A stretch of DNA of 64,000 bases from contig CAOKRT010000006.1 of assembly GCA_948471205.1 (NCBI GenBank), positions 44,966 through 108,965 of the forward strand, read 5' to 3'. The notes below the pieces were generated by a model. It saw only the letters and a program-made list of their open reading frames with translations. It searched no databases and was not told the DNA's origin. Both the position numbers and the translations under genes were made by a program. This document shows positions 44,433 through 54,683 of this stretch, piece by piece; the stretch's first letter is position 1, and each line of letters starts with the position of its first letter. Source of the DNA: an uncultured Oscillospiraceae bacterium (GTDB lineage: Bacteria > Bacillota > Clostridia > Oscillospirales > Acutalibacteraceae).

Positions 44433-46943
44433 ATGGCTGAAGAAATAATTAGATATGACAATCAGAAAATTGTTAATGTTGAAATAAGTGATGAAATAAG
44501 AAAAGCATTTCTTGATTATTCAATGACTGTTATTGTGAGCCGTGCTCTTCCCGATGTAAGAGACGGTTTGAAACCTGTTCACAGGCGAATTCTTTACACA
44601 ATGTTTGAAAATAATCTTTATCCCGATAAAGCTTACAGAAAATGTGCAGATACAGTGGGTTCTGTTTTGGGAAGATATCATCCGCACGGTGATGCATCTG
44701 TTTATGATGCGATGGTGCGTCTTGCGCAAACCTTTTCTATGAGATATATGCTTGTGGACGGACACGGAAACTTCGGAACAGTAGACGGGGATCCTGCTGC
44801 CGCATACAGATATACAGAATCAAGAATGAGTAAAATAAGCATGAAAATGCTTGCTGATATTGATAAGGACACAGTGGATTTTGCACCGAACTATGATGAC
44901 CGTTTAAAAGAACCCACTGTTTTGCCGTCAAGATTTCCGAATCTGCTTGTAAACGGTTCTTCCGGTATTGCTGTTGGTATGGCAACAAATATTCCGCCTC
45001 ACAATATGAAAGAGGTTTCGGAAGGTGTTAATTATCTTATTGATCATCCGGATTGTGATGTTCCGGAATTAATGCAGTACATAAAGGGTCCTGATTTTCC
45101 GACAGCGGGAATTATTATGGGCACAAAAGGTATAAAAGAAGCATATTCAACGGGAAGAGGAAAAATATATCTTCGCGCAAGAGCAGAAATTGTTGAAGAT
45201 AAGGGAGACAGATATAAAATTATTGTTACAGAACTTCCTTATCAGGTAAAAAAGGCGGAGCTTATATCCAAAATTGCCGAGCTTGCCAAGGACAAGCGTC
45301 TTGAAGGAATTGCTGATATTAAGGACTTTTCAAACCGTAAGGGAATGCATATTGAAATAACAGTAAAAAGAGATGCAAATGCACAGGTGGTTTTAAACAA
45401 TCTGTTTAAAATGACACAGATGCAGGTTACCTTCGGTGTTATTATGCTTGCGCTTGTTGACGGCGTGCCGAAATGTCTTTCTCTTAAAGAAATGCTTACC
45501 AATTACATTAAGTTCAGAGAAGAAATTATCACACGCAGAACAAAATTTGATTTGAAAAAAGCGCAGGACAGAAAGCATATTTTAGACGGTCTTGCCAAAG
45601 CAATTGATATTGTTGATGAAATCATTGCAACAATCCGTGCATGCAAAGGCGGAAAATCAGAAGCCAAGCAGGCAATTATTGAGAAATTCGGTTTTGATGA
45701 CCCACAAGCAACAGCCATTGTTAATTTCCAACTTGGTCAGCTTGCCGGATTGGAAATTGAAAAAATAAACAATGAAATCAGCGAACTTAAAGCAAAAATT
45801 GAAGATTTTATGGATATTCTTGCCCATGAAGAAAGAGTTTTTCAAATAATCAAAGAAGAATCTGCAGAAATTGTTGATAAATTCGGAGATGAAAGAAGAA
45901 CAGAGATAAGCGCTGTTATAGGTTCTGTTGAAGATGAAGATTTAATTCCCGTTGAAGAATCCATTCTTACACTTACAAATATGGGTTATATGAAACGCAT
46001 GACGGTTGATACCTACAAGGCACAGAACAGAGGCGGCCGAGGAATAATGGGTATGAGTAGAAGAGAAGAGGATGTTGCAAAAACAATGTTTTCCTGTTCT
46101 TCACATGATGTTATCTTTATCTTCACAAATAAGGGAAAGGTTTTCAGAAAAAAAGCATATGAAATTCCTGCTTCTTCAAGAACGGGAAAAGGTATGAATG
46201 TTGTTAATCTGCTTCCGCTTGAAAAGGAAGAAACCGTTTCGGCAATGGTTAAAATTCCGGAGGATGAAAGCAGAAAGTATTTGTGTATGGTTACGAAAAA
46301 GGGTGTAATCAAAAGAACAGATATTAATGAATATCAGCATATCCGCCAAAGCGGTATTATTGCAATTAACCTGGATGAAGGTGATGAACTTGCATATGTT
46401 GAAATCACAGACGGCGAAAGAAAGCTTGTTGTTGCTACGCATGATGGAATGTGTATTTGCTTTAATGAATCGGATGCAAGACTTATTGGAAGAACAGCAA
46501 GAGGCGTGAGGGCAATAACACTTTCAGAGGATGATTATGTTGTTGGCTTTGCCGCATCGCTTGAAGGCTATACATTGCTTACGGTTTCTGAAACCGGCTT
46601 CGGCAGAAAGAGCAGTTTTGATGATTACAGAGTGCAGAGCCGCGGCGGCAAGGGACTTATCAATTACCGCACAGCGCAGTACGGCAAGGTTGCAATGATT
46701 GCGCCGGTAACAGACAAGGAAGATGTTATTATGATTACAAGCGACGGTATTGTTATCAGAACACATGTTGACCAGATTTCAACATTCCAGAGACCAAGCA
46801 AGGGTGTTAAGGTAATGAGAGTGAATGACGGAGAAAAGGTTGCCACCATTTCTGTTGTGGACAGATTTGAAGAGGAAACTGAAGAAGTACAGGATTCTGA
46901 AAATACGCAAGCAGAAAATCAGCCGGAAGACAATAACGAATAA
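44433..46943 (+). CDS. gyrA: DNA gyrase subunit A
   Basis: 836 aa. Catalytic Tyr in [16 protein letters not shown], quinolone region [17 protein letters not shown], then coiled-coil and the beta-pinwheel. Pinwheel blades include [16 protein letters not shown] (the GyrA-box type QRGGRG-like), [10 protein letters not shown] and [13 protein letters not shown] 25-residue acidic tail ends the protein. Lies 39 bases after gyrB with CAAGGAG upstream. Confidence 0.97.
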   Translation: MAEEIIRYDNQKIVNVEISDEIRKAFLDYSMTVIVSRALPDVRDGLKPVHRRILYTMFENNLYPDKAYRKCADTVGSVLGRYHPHGDASVYDAMVRLAQTFSMRYMLVDGHGNFGTVDGDPAAAYRYTESRMSKISMKMLADIDKDTVDFAPNYDDRLKEPTVLPSRFPNLLVNGSSGIAVGMATNIPPHNMKEVSEGVNYLIDHPDCDVPELMQYIKGPDFPTAGIIMGTKGIKEAYSTGRGKIYLRARAEIVEDKGDRYKIIVTELPYQVKKAELISKIAELAKDKRLEGIADIKDFSNRKGMHIEITVKRDANAQVVLNNLFKMTQMQVTFGVIMLALVDGVPKCLSLKEMLTNYIKFREEIITRRTKFDLKKAQDRKHILDGLAKAIDIVDEIIATIRACKGGKSEAKQAIIEKFGFDDPQATAIVNFQLGQLAGLEIEKINNEISELKAKIEDFMDILAHEERVFQIIKEESAEIVDKFGDERRTEISAVIGSVEDEDLIPVEESILTLTNMGYMKRMTVDTYKAQNRGGRGIMGMSRREEDVAKTMFSCSSHDVIFIFTNKGKVFRKKAYEIPASSRTGKGMNVVNLLPLEKEETVSAMVKIPEDESRKYLCMVTKKGVIKRTDINEYQHIRQSGIIAINLDEGDELAYVEITDGERKLVVATHDGMCICFNESDARLIGRTARGVRAITLSEDDYVVGFAASLEGYTLLTVSETGFGRKSSFDDYRVQSRGGKGLINYRTAQYGKVAMIAPVTDKEDVIMITSDGIVIRTHVDQISTFQRPSKGVKVMRVNDGEKVATISVVDRFEEETEEVQDSENTQAENQPEDNNE

Positions 46944-46946
46944 GTA

Positions 46947-46974
46947 AAAAAGCGGTGAGAAATCACCGCTTTTT
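46947..46974 (+). terminator. Terminator of the gyrB-gyrA operon
   Basis: AAAAAGCGGTGA / TCACCGCTTTTT with GAAA loop. A second imperfect hairpin (AAAAGCGG...CCGCTTTT) follows at about 47029-47057 without a U tail. Confidence 0.88.
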
Positions 46975-47106
46975 TTGTAATCAAATTTACATGTTTTTGT
47001 ATTTGATGAATAAAAAAATGTATGCAGCAAAAAGCGGATGAAAGCATGCCGCTTTTACAAAAAAATTTATGATTCATTTTCCATTATTTTATTTACAATT
47101 TATTTA

Positions 47107-47135
47107 TTGAAATATATGCTGTTTTGATATATAAT
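47107..47135 (+). promoter_or_regulatory. Sigma-A promoter of the LCP gene
   Basis: TTGAAA, 17 bases, TATAAT, 42 bases before the ATG. Confidence 0.72.
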
Positions 47136-47176
47136 GCTTTTGTGTATGAAAAATTTTTGAGGGGAGTTGTTCACCA

Positions 47177-48853
47177 ATGAGTGACCGTTCTTTTGATTTA
47201 GATGATATTCTTAATGAAATAATAAGCAAAAATGTTGGCGAGGATATGAAGGCCAAAGTGGATGAAATTGACAAAGCCAAGAAAAATGAAAATATTAAGG
47301 CAGACAAGCCTGTTGAAGAAAAAGCTGAAAAAGTTAAGGAAGATAAGAAAGAAGCAGTGCCGGAAAAACCGGCAGAAGAAAAGAAACCGGCTGCAGCCGA
47401 GGAAAAAAAGGATGAAACTGTTTCTGAAGATAAAAAGGAAAATATTGCAGAAGTGAAAGAAGAGAAGCCGGCAAAGCAGGAAACAATTTCCGAAGAAGCG
47501 GCAGAGGATAATACCGCTGTTTTTGAACAGCCGCCGGCAGGCTTTGATTTTGAAAATATTTTGGATAATAGGGATTCAACACTGCCGGAAGCAAATGACA
47601 ACAGTGATTTATTTGAACTTGGCGGTTATGAAAATGAAACATTGAACAGACAAAGCAGATCAAAAAAGAAAAATAAGAAAAAATGGCATAAAACACCAAA
47701 AGGAAAAATATTTATTTCTGTAATCGTTTTGCTTTTTGCGGCAATTGCCGGAACAGCAGCATACGGCTTTTGGTTTGTTAATAATACGCTTAATACAATT
47801 ACAAATAACGACCCGAACAGAGATCAGGATAATTCCACAATTGATGAATGGAAGGGAATGGACGAATTTTCAGAATCCTTTATTACAATTACGGAGGATT
47901 CAAGAGCAAATGTTTCCTCTTACCGTGATATGGTAAAAAAATGGTATTACAACGGTGAACCTGTAAGATCAAGCAATGTTATAAATGTTATGCTTATAGG
48001 CGAAGATACAAGAGGAGAAAATATTACAGACAAGGGCACAAGAGCCGATTCTGCCATTATTGCCAGTGTTAATACAAGCACAGGCGAAATTGTGTTAACT
48101 TCTATTCTTCGTGATGCTTATGTTTACTATGAAACAACCATTGGTGATGAAACAACAGGCAGATGGGATAAAATAAACAGTGCCATGTCTTACGGCGGTG
48201 TTAACTGCTATATCAACGCTGTTGAAAGAATGTTTAAAGTAAATATAGATAACTATGTTATTGTAAATTTCTCAAGCTTCCAGAAAATTATTGATTCTTT
48301 GGGCGGAGTAAATATTACTATGACAAATGCGGAAATAAAAGAAATAAACAATCATCCCGGAACATACGGCGGAGTAAAAATAGACGGTTCGGCAGGCGAA
48401 CTTCTTCTGAACGGAGAGCAGGCGCTTGCTTACTGCAGAATCAGACATCTTGATTCAGATAATGTTCGTGCAGACAGGCAGAAAACCGTGCTTCTTCAGC
48501 TATTCAAACAGATTAAAGGCGCTTCGGCATTTAAGCTGGCTGAAGTTGTTACAACACTTCTTCCTTATGTAAAAACAGGTTATTCAAAATCAGAAATTAT
48601 TTCAATAGGCCAGTATGCACTGTCACACGGCTGGATTGCATATAAAACGGTTACATATACCGTTCCTACAAATGAAACAGACACAGACGGTTCGGCAATT
48701 ACCACCTGCAAGGGCGGCACATATTACGGCGCATGGATATGGAAAGTGGACTGCCCGCTTGCTTCGCAGATTCTGCAGAAGAAGATATACGGAAAAACAA
48801 GTATTGTCTTGGCAGAAAACAGACCGAATTTTTCAGCAATCAGCGATTATTAA
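47177..48853 (+). CDS. LCP family (LytR-CpsA-Psr) cell wall polymer ligase
   Basis: 558 aa. The first ~155 residues are cytoplasmic, very Lys/Glu-rich and low complexity (repeated KPVEEKAEKVKEDKK-like). A membrane helix lies about 178-200 (IFISVIVLLFAAIAGTAAYGFWF). The extracellular LCP domain has TRADSAIIASVNTSTGEIVL, TSILRDAYVYY, INSAMSYGGVNCYINAVERM, IDSLGGVNI and LNGEQALAYCRIRHLDSDNVRADR. All catalytic Arg/Asp positions are present, so it should transfer lipid-linked anionic glycopolymers to peptidoglycan. Contrast the degenerate relative left of dnaA. Confidence 0.93.
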   Translation: MSDRSFDLDDILNEIISKNVGEDMKAKVDEIDKAKKNENIKADKPVEEKAEKVKEDKKEAVPEKPAEEKKPAAAEEKKDETVSEDKKENIAEVKEEKPAKQETISEEAAEDNTAVFEQPPAGFDFENILDNRDSTLPEANDNSDLFELGGYENETLNRQSRSKKKNKKKWHKTPKGKIFISVIVLLFAAIAGTAAYGFWFVNNTLNTITNNDPNRDQDNSTIDEWKGMDEFSESFITITEDSRANVSSYRDMVKKWYYNGEPVRSSNVINVMLIGEDTRGENITDKGTRADSAIIASVNTSTGEIVLTSILRDAYVYYETTIGDETTGRWDKINSAMSYGGVNCYINAVERMFKVNIDNYVIVNFSSFQKIIDSLGGVNITMTNAEIKEINNHPGTYGGVKIDGSAGELLLNGEQALAYCRIRHLDSDNVRADRQKTVLLQLFKQIKGASAFKLAEVVTTLLPYVKTGYSKSEIISIGQYALSHGWIAYKTVTYTVPTNETDTDGSAITTCKGGTYYGAWIWKVDCPLASQILQKKIYGKTSIVLAENRPNFSAISDY

Positions 48854-48860
48854 TAAAAAA

Positions 48861-48886
48861 GAAATCCGAACTTAGGTTCGGATTTC
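48861..48886 (+). terminator. Terminator-like hairpin after the LCP gene
   Basis: GAAATCCGAAC / GTTCGGATTTC with loop TTAG. The U tail is weak (CGTTTATTA), so some readthrough to the mgtC-like gene is likely. Confidence 0.6.
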
Positions 48887-48925
48887 CGTTTATTATATAA
48901 CAAAATTAAAAGGGGTTTTTATTTT

Positions 48926-49636
48926 ATGCCTGCAATTACAACATTTTTGGGATTTACAATCAGAATGCTGTTATCGGTTCTTCTTGGTGCAATTATTGGT
49001 ACCGAGCGGGAACTGACAAAACATTATGCGGGAATCGTAACCAATATTATTGTTTGTGTGGGTGCATTTGCATTTACTTCATTTTCTTATATTGCCGGCG
49101 GTGCAAATGTTGATGTTACCAGAATTGCCGCGCAGATTGTTTCAGGAATCGGCTTTTTGGGCGCCGGCGTAATTTTAAGTGACGGTACAAAAGTAAAAGG
49201 AATCAACACTGCCGCAACAATATGGGCATCAGCCGCGGTTGGTACACTTTGCTGTCTTGATAAATTCTGGTATGCCGTGCTTGTTGCAGCAGCTATTCTT
49301 ATTTCACATCTTGTTATTCATCCGATAACAGAGGCAATAAAAAAGAAAAGCGAATATGATAAAACAAAGCCAAGCAAAACGGAAACCTATTACAGTGTTT
49401 CTGTTGTATGTGCCGAAGAAAATGCACCGAAAATTAAGGCGGATATGATAGAACAGATAAGAAATACAAATGATGTTTTGTTAAGAAAGCTCCAGACCAC
49501 AGATTTGGACAGCGGAAATGTTAAGGTAAGAGCGGAAATTTCGGCAAAAAACAAAAATCATGAACTGATTGAAAGTATCATTGCAGTGATAGCGGCAAAT
49601 AAAAATATCATTTCCACAGGATGGAAGCATGTATAA
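48926..49636 (+). CDS. MgtC/SapB family membrane protein
   Basis: 236 aa. Four to five N-terminal helices with the family motifs LLGAIIGTERELTKHYAGIVTNI, TRIAAQIVSGIGFLGAGVIL and KVKGINTAATIWASAAVG. A C-terminal ACT-like cytoplasmic domain lies about 150-236. The family is linked to magnesium homeostasis and inhibition of F-type ATPase in pathogens; the role here is unknown. Confidence 0.9.
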   Translation: MPAITTFLGFTIRMLLSVLLGAIIGTERELTKHYAGIVTNIIVCVGAFAFTSFSYIAGGANVDVTRIAAQIVSGIGFLGAGVILSDGTKVKGINTAATIWASAAVGTLCCLDKFWYAVLVAAAILISHLVIHPITEAIKKKSEYDKTKPSKTETYYSVSVVCAEENAPKIKADMIEQIRNTNDVLLRKLQTTDLDSGNVKVRAEISAKNKNHELIESIIAVIAANKNIISTGWKHV

Positions 49637-49661
49637 AAAACAGCACAATCTAAAGACAAAT

Positions 49662-49687
49662 AAAAACCCCGTCTAATCGGGGTTTTT
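49662..49687. terminator. Bidirectional terminator
   Basis: AAAAACCCCG / CGGGGTTTTT with a 6-base loop, between convergent genes. Confidence 0.88.
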
Positions 49688-49710
49688 ATTTATGTAACAG
49701 ATTCTATTTA

Positions 49711-50493
49711 TCAGAGAAAAGAAATAAAGTTTTTCAGTTCTTTTTTTGCCGCAGAATTCGGTCTTCCGACAAAACTGTGCCCGCCGTTTTTTATTAATTT
49801 AAAACAGATATTTCTTTTGGGATTTGAATTTTTATATACTTCAAACGCTTTCATGGAATAATTCGGGTCCACCACACTGTCTTTTGTTCCGTGAAGCAAA
49901 AGAACACTATTTTTGTAATGTTTGATTTCATTGCAAAAATCAATATTTATAACGTCTTCAACATAACATTTTCCAAGTTTCATGGGACCGCACCAAATTG
50001 TTTTGGGTGGATTGGACGGATTAAATTTTGCAAGCATCATTTTGCCTTTGCGTGCATCATCGGGAATACAGAAGGCAGGATAAAACAAAATCAGTTTTGA
50101 TATATCATATGTTTCTTTTGCCGCCAGTAAAGAGCAGACAAATCCGCCTTGGCTACAGCCCATTAGCGTTATGCCGCTTTTTCGGGAATAATTTTTTGAA
50201 AGTGCGTATTCAACAACACATGCAAGGTCTTTTACTTCTGTAAGAACAGACATTTCATTTGTTGAACCGTCACTTTTTCCTTTCAGTAAGCTTCCGCCGC
50301 AGAAATCAAAGGTATAGGTTAAGTATCCGGCTGAAGCAAGAATTTTAGCATACTGTTTAACGGTTGCCTGAAAAGCCATAAATCCGTGGCAGACAATTGC
50401 AATCGGAAGATGATTTCCCTGCGGTCTGTACTCTGTTCCCCTTATTGTTAAAGTATCTCTTTGGCAGGAAAAAACAGATTTCGTTATTTTCAT
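49711..50493 (-). CDS. Alpha/beta hydrolase
   Basis: 260 aa. HGFMAFQATVKQYAKILASAGY at the front, the nucleophile elbow GCSQGGFVC (about residue 125), Asp in LLHGTKDSVVDPNYS and a His in IKNGGHSFVG. It is cytoplasmic and looks like a serine aminopeptidase/esterase of the S33 type. The substrate is unknown. An AGGAGCAA ribosome-binding site precedes the ATG. Confidence 0.88.
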   Translation of the reverse strand: MKITKSVFSCQRDTLTIRGTEYRPQGNHLPIAIVCHGFMAFQATVKQYAKILASAGYLTYTFDFCGGSLLKGKSDGSTNEMSVLTEVKDLACVVEYALSKNYSRKSGITLMGCSQGGFVCSLLAAKETYDISKLILFYPAFCIPDDARKGKMMLAKFNPSNPPKTIWCGPMKLGKCYVEDVINIDFCNEIKHYKNSVLLLHGTKDSVVDPNYSMKAFEVYKNSNPKRNICFKLIKNGGHSFVGRPNSAAKKELKNFISFL

Positions 50494-50526
50494 ATATTGC
50501 TCCTGTTATATGTTCAAAAAAACAAT

Positions 50527-51150
50527 TTATTTTTTTGCTGAAATAGGAGAGGTATCTGCAACTTCAAGCTTATTTGCCTGCATCCACAGAGAAGGTGTGA
50601 TGCGCAGCTTAAAGCCATAGCCCGCTTCCATCTGCCAGTGTGCCATTGGGGCTTCCGGTATGCCGTAGCAGGAAAGGATTGCCATAAGAACGCCTGCATG
50701 ACCGACGATAGCGGCAGTTTCCGTACCGCTTTTTATCATGCCCTGCACAATTTTTTCAAAAGCAGAACAAACCCTTGCAAAAAATTCCGCATTGCTTTCG
50801 CCGTAAGGCGTTTTTGCATGCATATCACCGCGAATCCATGTTTTAAAATCTTCATTATCTTTTAAATCTTCTGCCGTACAGCCTTCAAATTCACCGAAGT
50901 TATATTCAATCAAATCATTTATTACAATTGGGTTTTGATTCGGAAACATGATATCGGCGCTTTCAATACATCTTTTTAAAGGGGAAACAAATACTGCCTG
51001 CACCTGAGGATAATGATGATGTGCTTTTATGCTTCTTAGTGAAGATATACTATCTGTAGTAAGCGGTAAATCTGTATGCCCAATATACTGTGCGTTTAGA
51101 TTTCCTTTTGTTAATCCATGGCGAAAAAGATAAATTGTGTATGTTTTCAT
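50527..51150 (-). CDS. Histidine phosphatase family protein
   Basis: 207 aa. The phosphohistidine motif is LFRHGLTKGNLNAQ (RHGxT), later Arg in FVSPLKRCIESADI, Glu in YNFGEFEG and the second His in AIVGHAGVLMAI. Close to phosphoglycerate-mutase-like small phosphatases (CobC/GpmB type). The substrate is unknown. A CGGAGG ribosome-binding site precedes the ATG. Confidence 0.9.
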   Translation of the reverse strand: MKTYTIYLFRHGLTKGNLNAQYIGHTDLPLTTDSISSLRSIKAHHHYPQVQAVFVSPLKRCIESADIMFPNQNPIVINDLIEYNFGEFEGCTAEDLKDNEDFKTWIRGDMHAKTPYGESNAEFFARVCSAFEKIVQGMIKSGTETAAIVGHAGVLMAILSCYGIPEAPMAHWQMEAGYGFKLRITPSLWMQANKLEVADTSPISAKK

Positions 51151-51207
51151 TTTTAAACCTCCGTATTAAGCCAATAATTACAATTTATTTACAAAACAAA
51201 GTTTTCA

Positions 51208-51236
51208 TTTACTTATGCGACTACAAAGTGTATAAT
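51208..51236 (+). promoter_or_regulatory. Possible promoter of the XRE regulator
   Basis: TTTACT, 17 bases, TATAAT. Confidence 0.5.
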
Positions 51237-51274
51237 ACTGAATGTATAAAAAAGAGAAAAAAGGATATGTAAAA

Positions 51275-51904
51275 ATGGTAGGAAACAGGGAAAGAAATTC
51301 CAAATTTGCCGCAGTATTATCACAGTTGAGAAAAGAAAGAGGAAGCAGTCAGAAAAAGGCTGCAGCCGATTTGGGAATAAGCCAGGCGCTCTTAAGCCAT
51401 TATGAAAAAGGAATAAGAGAATGCGGACTGGACTTTATTATCAAATGCAGTGATTATTACGGGGTTACCACAGATTATCTGCTTGGTGTTTCGGAAAGCC
51501 GGTACGGAATAGACGAGGATTATCTTTATAAAATCACAACAGAAGAAAATGAGGGTTCTTCCATCAGCTCGGTTTCACAGGGAATGAAAATTTTGCTTGA
51601 AACCGCAGTAGCATCATCTGAAGGAACAGATGTTATTCGCTATCTTCACGATTATTATATGCTGTGTCTATACCGCGGCGCACTTACACTTGCCAAATCG
51701 GGCAAGCTGCCGTCTGAGATGTTCAGCCTGGATTATACAATCGGACACGAGCTTGCATCTGCCGCAATATCCCTTCTGGATGCCCGTTTTGTTTTTATTG
51801 AGGATAAATCCAGAACCGGTGCGGATTTTATAAATAAATCAGAGCTTCACACAATTATCAGAGAAGCTGAACAATATCTTATGGAAAATCTGATTTCAGA
51901 ATAA
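51275..51904 (+). CDS. XRE-family transcriptional regulator
   Basis: 209 aa from the ATG at 51275 (AAGGATATG upstream); an earlier in-frame start at 51242 is possible. The N-terminal HTH_3 is clear (SQLRKERGSSQKKAAADLGISQALLSHYEKGIRECGL, about 13-50) with the usual CSDYYGVTTDYLLGVSE ending. The remaining 130 residues are alpha-helical with no known ligand domain. Its targets are unknown. The 3' end overlaps the convergent mtnN by 9 bases. Confidence 0.88.
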   Translation: MVGNRERNSKFAAVLSQLRKERGSSQKKAAADLGISQALLSHYEKGIRECGLDFIIKCSDYYGVTTDYLLGVSESRYGIDEDYLYKITTEENEGSSISSVSQGMKILLETAVASSEGTDVIRYLHDYYMLCLYRGALTLAKSGKLPSEMFSLDYTIGHELASAAISLLDARFVFIEDKSRTGADFINKSELHTIIREAEQYLMENLISE

Positions 51905-52606
51905 TAGTTCAAGCTGTGTTTTTTCGGCAGAAATATATTTTAAAATGATCGCTGTGGATTTTTCCGCGGCGATTTTTTTGAATGCAGGATAATCAATTTG
52001 GGCATTTTCGTCGCCGCCGTCGCTTACAGAGCGAAGAACGGCAAAAGGAATACCGTTTGCTTCGCATACATGGCCGATTGCCGCACCCTCCATTTCACCG
52101 CATATGGCGCCGAAATGGTTTTTCAAAAAGGATTTCAGCGAGCTTTCGGCAATAAAGGTATCACCGCTTGCAATGGTGCCGCGGCGGATTTTTTCTCCGG
52201 AAAGAATAGCAATTCTTGCAAGCTTATCGGATATTTCCCGGTTTGTTTCTATTTTTATTTTATTAAGCCCGTTTATATATCCCCTTGGTTCGCCGAGTGC
52301 GGTAATATCAATATCATATTCACACACGTCATCTGCAATAACAATGTTTTTTATGACCACATCATCGGAAAGAGAACAGCCCACGCCGATATTTATAATT
52401 TTATCCGTATCAAAATTATCTATCATTGCCTGTGTGCAGACAGCGGCGTTTACCTTGCCCGGATTGCACTGTGCAACGCATACCATTACATCATCAATAT
52501 AGCCGCAGACAAAGCAGCAGCCGGCAAGATTTGTTGAAACAGGATGAATGATTTTCTTTTTTAATGTATTAACTTCAACATCCATTGCGCCGATAATGCC
52601 AATCAT
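51896..52606 (-). CDS. mtnN: 5'-methylthioadenosine/S-adenosylhomocysteine nucleosidase
   Basis: 236 aa. MIGIIGAMDVEVNTLKKKI, then NIGVGCSLSDDVVIKN, ASGDTFIAES, GEMEGAAIGHVCEANGIPF and RSVSDGGDENA, the PNP_UDP nucleosidase motifs with Glu in EMEGAA. It removes adenine from MTA and SAH. GTGAGGTA precedes the ATG. The last codons overlap the XRE gene on the other strand. Confidence 0.94.
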   Translation of the reverse strand: MIGIIGAMDVEVNTLKKKIIHPVSTNLAGCCFVCGYIDDVMVCVAQCNPGKVNAAVCTQAMIDNFDTDKIINIGVGCSLSDDVVIKNIVIADDVCEYDIDITALGEPRGYINGLNKIKIETNREISDKLARIAILSGEKIRRGTIASGDTFIAESSLKSFLKNHFGAICGEMEGAAIGHVCEANGIPFAVLRSVSDGGDENAQIDYPAFKKIAAEKSTAIILKYISAEKTQLELLF

Positions 52607-52714
52607 AATTCGTACCTCACAGTTAAAAATTAGTGTTTACGGAAAAGTTATCCCCAATATGTAGTATTATTATAATATATATAATTAAAAAAAACAAGAT
52701 TTATTAATTTTATG

Positions 52715-52744
52715 TTGACAAGGTGGCGAATTATATAATATAAT
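52715..52744 (+). promoter_or_regulatory. Promoter of rpmH operon
   Basis: TTGACA, 18 bases, TATAAT (with a second TATAAT at 52734-52739 closer in). A leader of about 80 bases follows; it includes a CTGTGC...GCACAG hairpin around 52769-52786. A TTATCCCCA sequence near 52649 is one base off a DnaA box, alone. Confidence 0.7.
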
Positions 52745-52833
52745 GTTTATCGCTATTGGTATAAGCCTGTGCTATGCCGCACAGAGAATATAAAGATTAA
52801 GACAAGTTTAGTCTGTGAAAGGTAGTGAATTTA

Positions 52834-52968
52834 ATGAAAAGAACATTTCAGCCAAAGAAAAGACACGCACAGAAGGAGCATGGCTTCAGAAAGAGAATGT
52901 CAACAAGAAGCGGAAGAAAAGTTTTGGCAAGACGCCGCGCAAAGGGCAGAAAGCAGCTTTCTTATTAA
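52834..52968 (+). CDS. rpmH: 50S ribosomal protein L34
   Basis: 44-aa basic protein beginning [20 protein letters not shown] and ending with [12 protein letters not shown], the L34 pattern. GAAAGGTAG precedes the ATG. First gene of the rpmH-rnpA-yidD-yidC-jag set; here this set points in the same direction as dnaA, on its right. Confidence 0.97.
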   Translation: MKRTFQPKKRHAQKEHGFRKRMSTRSGRKVLARRRAKGRKQLSY

Positions 52969-53068
52969 TTAGGAACAAACACAGAAAATTTTGTGTGTTT
53001 CCGCAGTTTAAAACAAATAAATGGGCAGAAAGCAGTACTTGCCGTTTCTGTCTAAGGGAAACGAAATC

Positions 53069-53401
53069 GTGAAAAGCAATACCTTAAAGGAAAACAAGGA
53101 TTTTCGCCGTTTATATTACCGTGGAAAAAGTGCCGCCTCGCCATGTCTTGTTACATATGTAATGAAGAACCGGAGCGGACATGTCAGAGTGGGTATAACA
53201 AGCGGGAAAAAAATAGGAAAGGCAGTGCAGCGAAACAGAGCGCGAAGAGTGATCAGAGCCGCGTTTTCAGAACTTGAAAACCGCATTTCTTCAGGCTGTG
53301 ATATTGTGTTTGTTGCACGCACTAAGACAACAGAGGTTAAAATGCAGAGCGTTTTGGCAGATATGGAAAAGCAGCTTGCTTTCTTGGGGGTTATCAAATG
53401 A
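53069..53401 (+). CDS. rnpA: Ribonuclease P protein component
   Basis: 110 aa from a GTG at 53069 (AAGGGAAA upstream). RnpA motifs: [42 protein letters not shown] (the RNR box) and GCDIVFVAR. It assists the RNase P RNA in maturing tRNA 5' ends. The stop overlaps yidD by 4 bases. Confidence 0.94.
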   Translation: MKSNTLKENKDFRRLYYRGKSAASPCLVTYVMKNRSGHVRVGITSGKKIGKAVQRNRARRVIRAAFSELENRISSGCDIVFVARTKTTEVKMQSVLADMEKQLAFLGVIK

Positions 53402-53652
53402 AAAGCCTTCTGAAAAAGCTGTTGATATTTCTTATCCGCACATATCAGCTCACAATCAGCCCCCGTTTTTCTAACGGTGCCTGCCGCTATGTGCCAACCT
53501 GTTCTCAGTATGCTGTTGAGGCAATAGAGATACACGGTATTTTTAAAGGCACGTTTCTTGCCGCAAAGCGAATTTTAAGGTGCAACCCCTTTTTCAAAGG
53601 CGGTTACGACCCGGTTCCCCCAAAAAAGATTAAAAATGAGGAAAACAAATGA
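53398..53652 (+). CDS. yidD: Membrane protein insertion efficiency factor YidD
   Basis: 84 aa. [29 protein letters not shown], the DUF37/YidD signature with its Cys residues, and [15 protein letters not shown]. It is peripheral on the membrane and helps YidC. ATGA overlaps with both neighbours. Confidence 0.94.
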   Translation: MKSLLKKLLIFLIRTYQLTISPRFSNGACRYVPTCSQYAVEAIEIHGIFKGTFLAAKRILRCNPFFKGGYDPVPPKKIKNEENK

Positions 53653-54671
53653 TTATGTTTAATCCTAATTTACTTGCAATGTCTGCAGACGGCGGCCTGT
53701 TCGGCACTATATTTATGCCGCTTTACTGGCTGTTCGGAAAGTGTATGCACATTTTGCTTGAGCTGCTGAGCAATGAGTATTTTATTGCGATTGTTTTATT
53801 TACTGTTCTTACACGATTGGTGCTTCTGCCTATAAATATTCATCAGCAGAAAACAACCTCCAAAAGTGCAAGACTGCAGCCAAAAATTCAGAAAATTCAG
53901 AAGAAATATAATGTTCGCGGAATCAGCGATGCAAGAGAACGCCAGAGGGCACAGGCGAAGCTTAATGAAGAAATGCAGGCGCTTTATGCCCGTGAAGGTC
54001 ATAACCCTATGCAAATGGGATGCGGACCGATGGTTTTTCAGATGCTTTTTCTTATGGGAATTGTGGGAATTATCTACTATCCGCTTTCTTATGTAATCGG
54101 AATGGGAAATATAGGCGACAGCACAGATGTTCTTACAAAGCTTTTGGAGGGTGTTAACTATTCGGGCAATTACCTTCAGCTCGGAATTCTTGAAAACTGG
54201 GAGGCGCTCAGAGATACTGTTGCAGCCCAGCTTCCGGAATTGTTTACTGCCGACAGAATTGCCGATATAGATGCATTTCGCGCCGGTCTTAATATAGGAA
54301 GCCTTGATATGACAGCGATTCCGCACTGGAAAGACGGAATCATTGTGATTGTTCCTATTTTATCGCTTATAACCTCGCTTGGTTCAACCATTATTTCTTC
54401 ATTGATTCAAAAGAAAAACAACCCTGCCGCCGCACAGCAGATGAGCCAGATGATGATAATGATGCTTATGATGCCGTTATTTTCATTTTATATTGCATTT
54501 AAGGTGCCTGCAGCCGTTGGTTTTTACTGGATTATTTCAAACTTAATTGCAATAATTCAGCAGTTGTTTATTGCAAAGTTTTTCCCTCCGAAAAAGAGTC
54601 AGGCAAAGCTTATGGTTGAGAATACGATATACCGCCGCTCAAGAGAGGAAAATATCAAGAAAATTAAATAA
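53649..54671 (+). CDS. yidC: Membrane protein insertase YidC
   Basis: 340 aa. About five membrane segments; the 60KD_IMP core includes [27 protein letters not shown], with the hydrophilic-groove Arg, and [24 protein letters not shown]. An insertion of about 75 residues (GDSTDVL to PHWKDGI) separates two helices, and [25 protein letters not shown] closes the fold. No lipobox Cys at the start. Inserts membrane proteins alone or with Sec. Confidence 0.93.
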   Translation: MIMFNPNLLAMSADGGLFGTIFMPLYWLFGKCMHILLELLSNEYFIAIVLFTVLTRLVLLPINIHQQKTTSKSARLQPKIQKIQKKYNVRGISDARERQRAQAKLNEEMQALYAREGHNPMQMGCGPMVFQMLFLMGIVGIIYYPLSYVIGMGNIGDSTDVLTKLLEGVNYSGNYLQLGILENWEALRDTVAAQLPELFTADRIADIDAFRAGLNIGSLDMTAIPHWKDGIIVIVPILSLITSLGSTIISSLIQKKNNPAAAQQMSQMMIMMLMMPLFSFYIAFKVPAAVGFYWIISNLIAIIQQLFIAKFFPPKKSQAKLMVENTIYRRSREENIKKIK

Positions 54672-54683
54672 TCGGAGGATTGT

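Noticed and set aside
47029-47057. Hairpin AAAAGCGG...CCGCTTTT after gyrA as a second terminator
   Set aside because: The stem is imperfect and no U run follows; it may be chance or a remnant of the first.
52640-52660. TTATCCCCA before rpmH as a DnaA box marking an ancestral origin
   Set aside because: Single site with one mismatch and no cluster; not enough.
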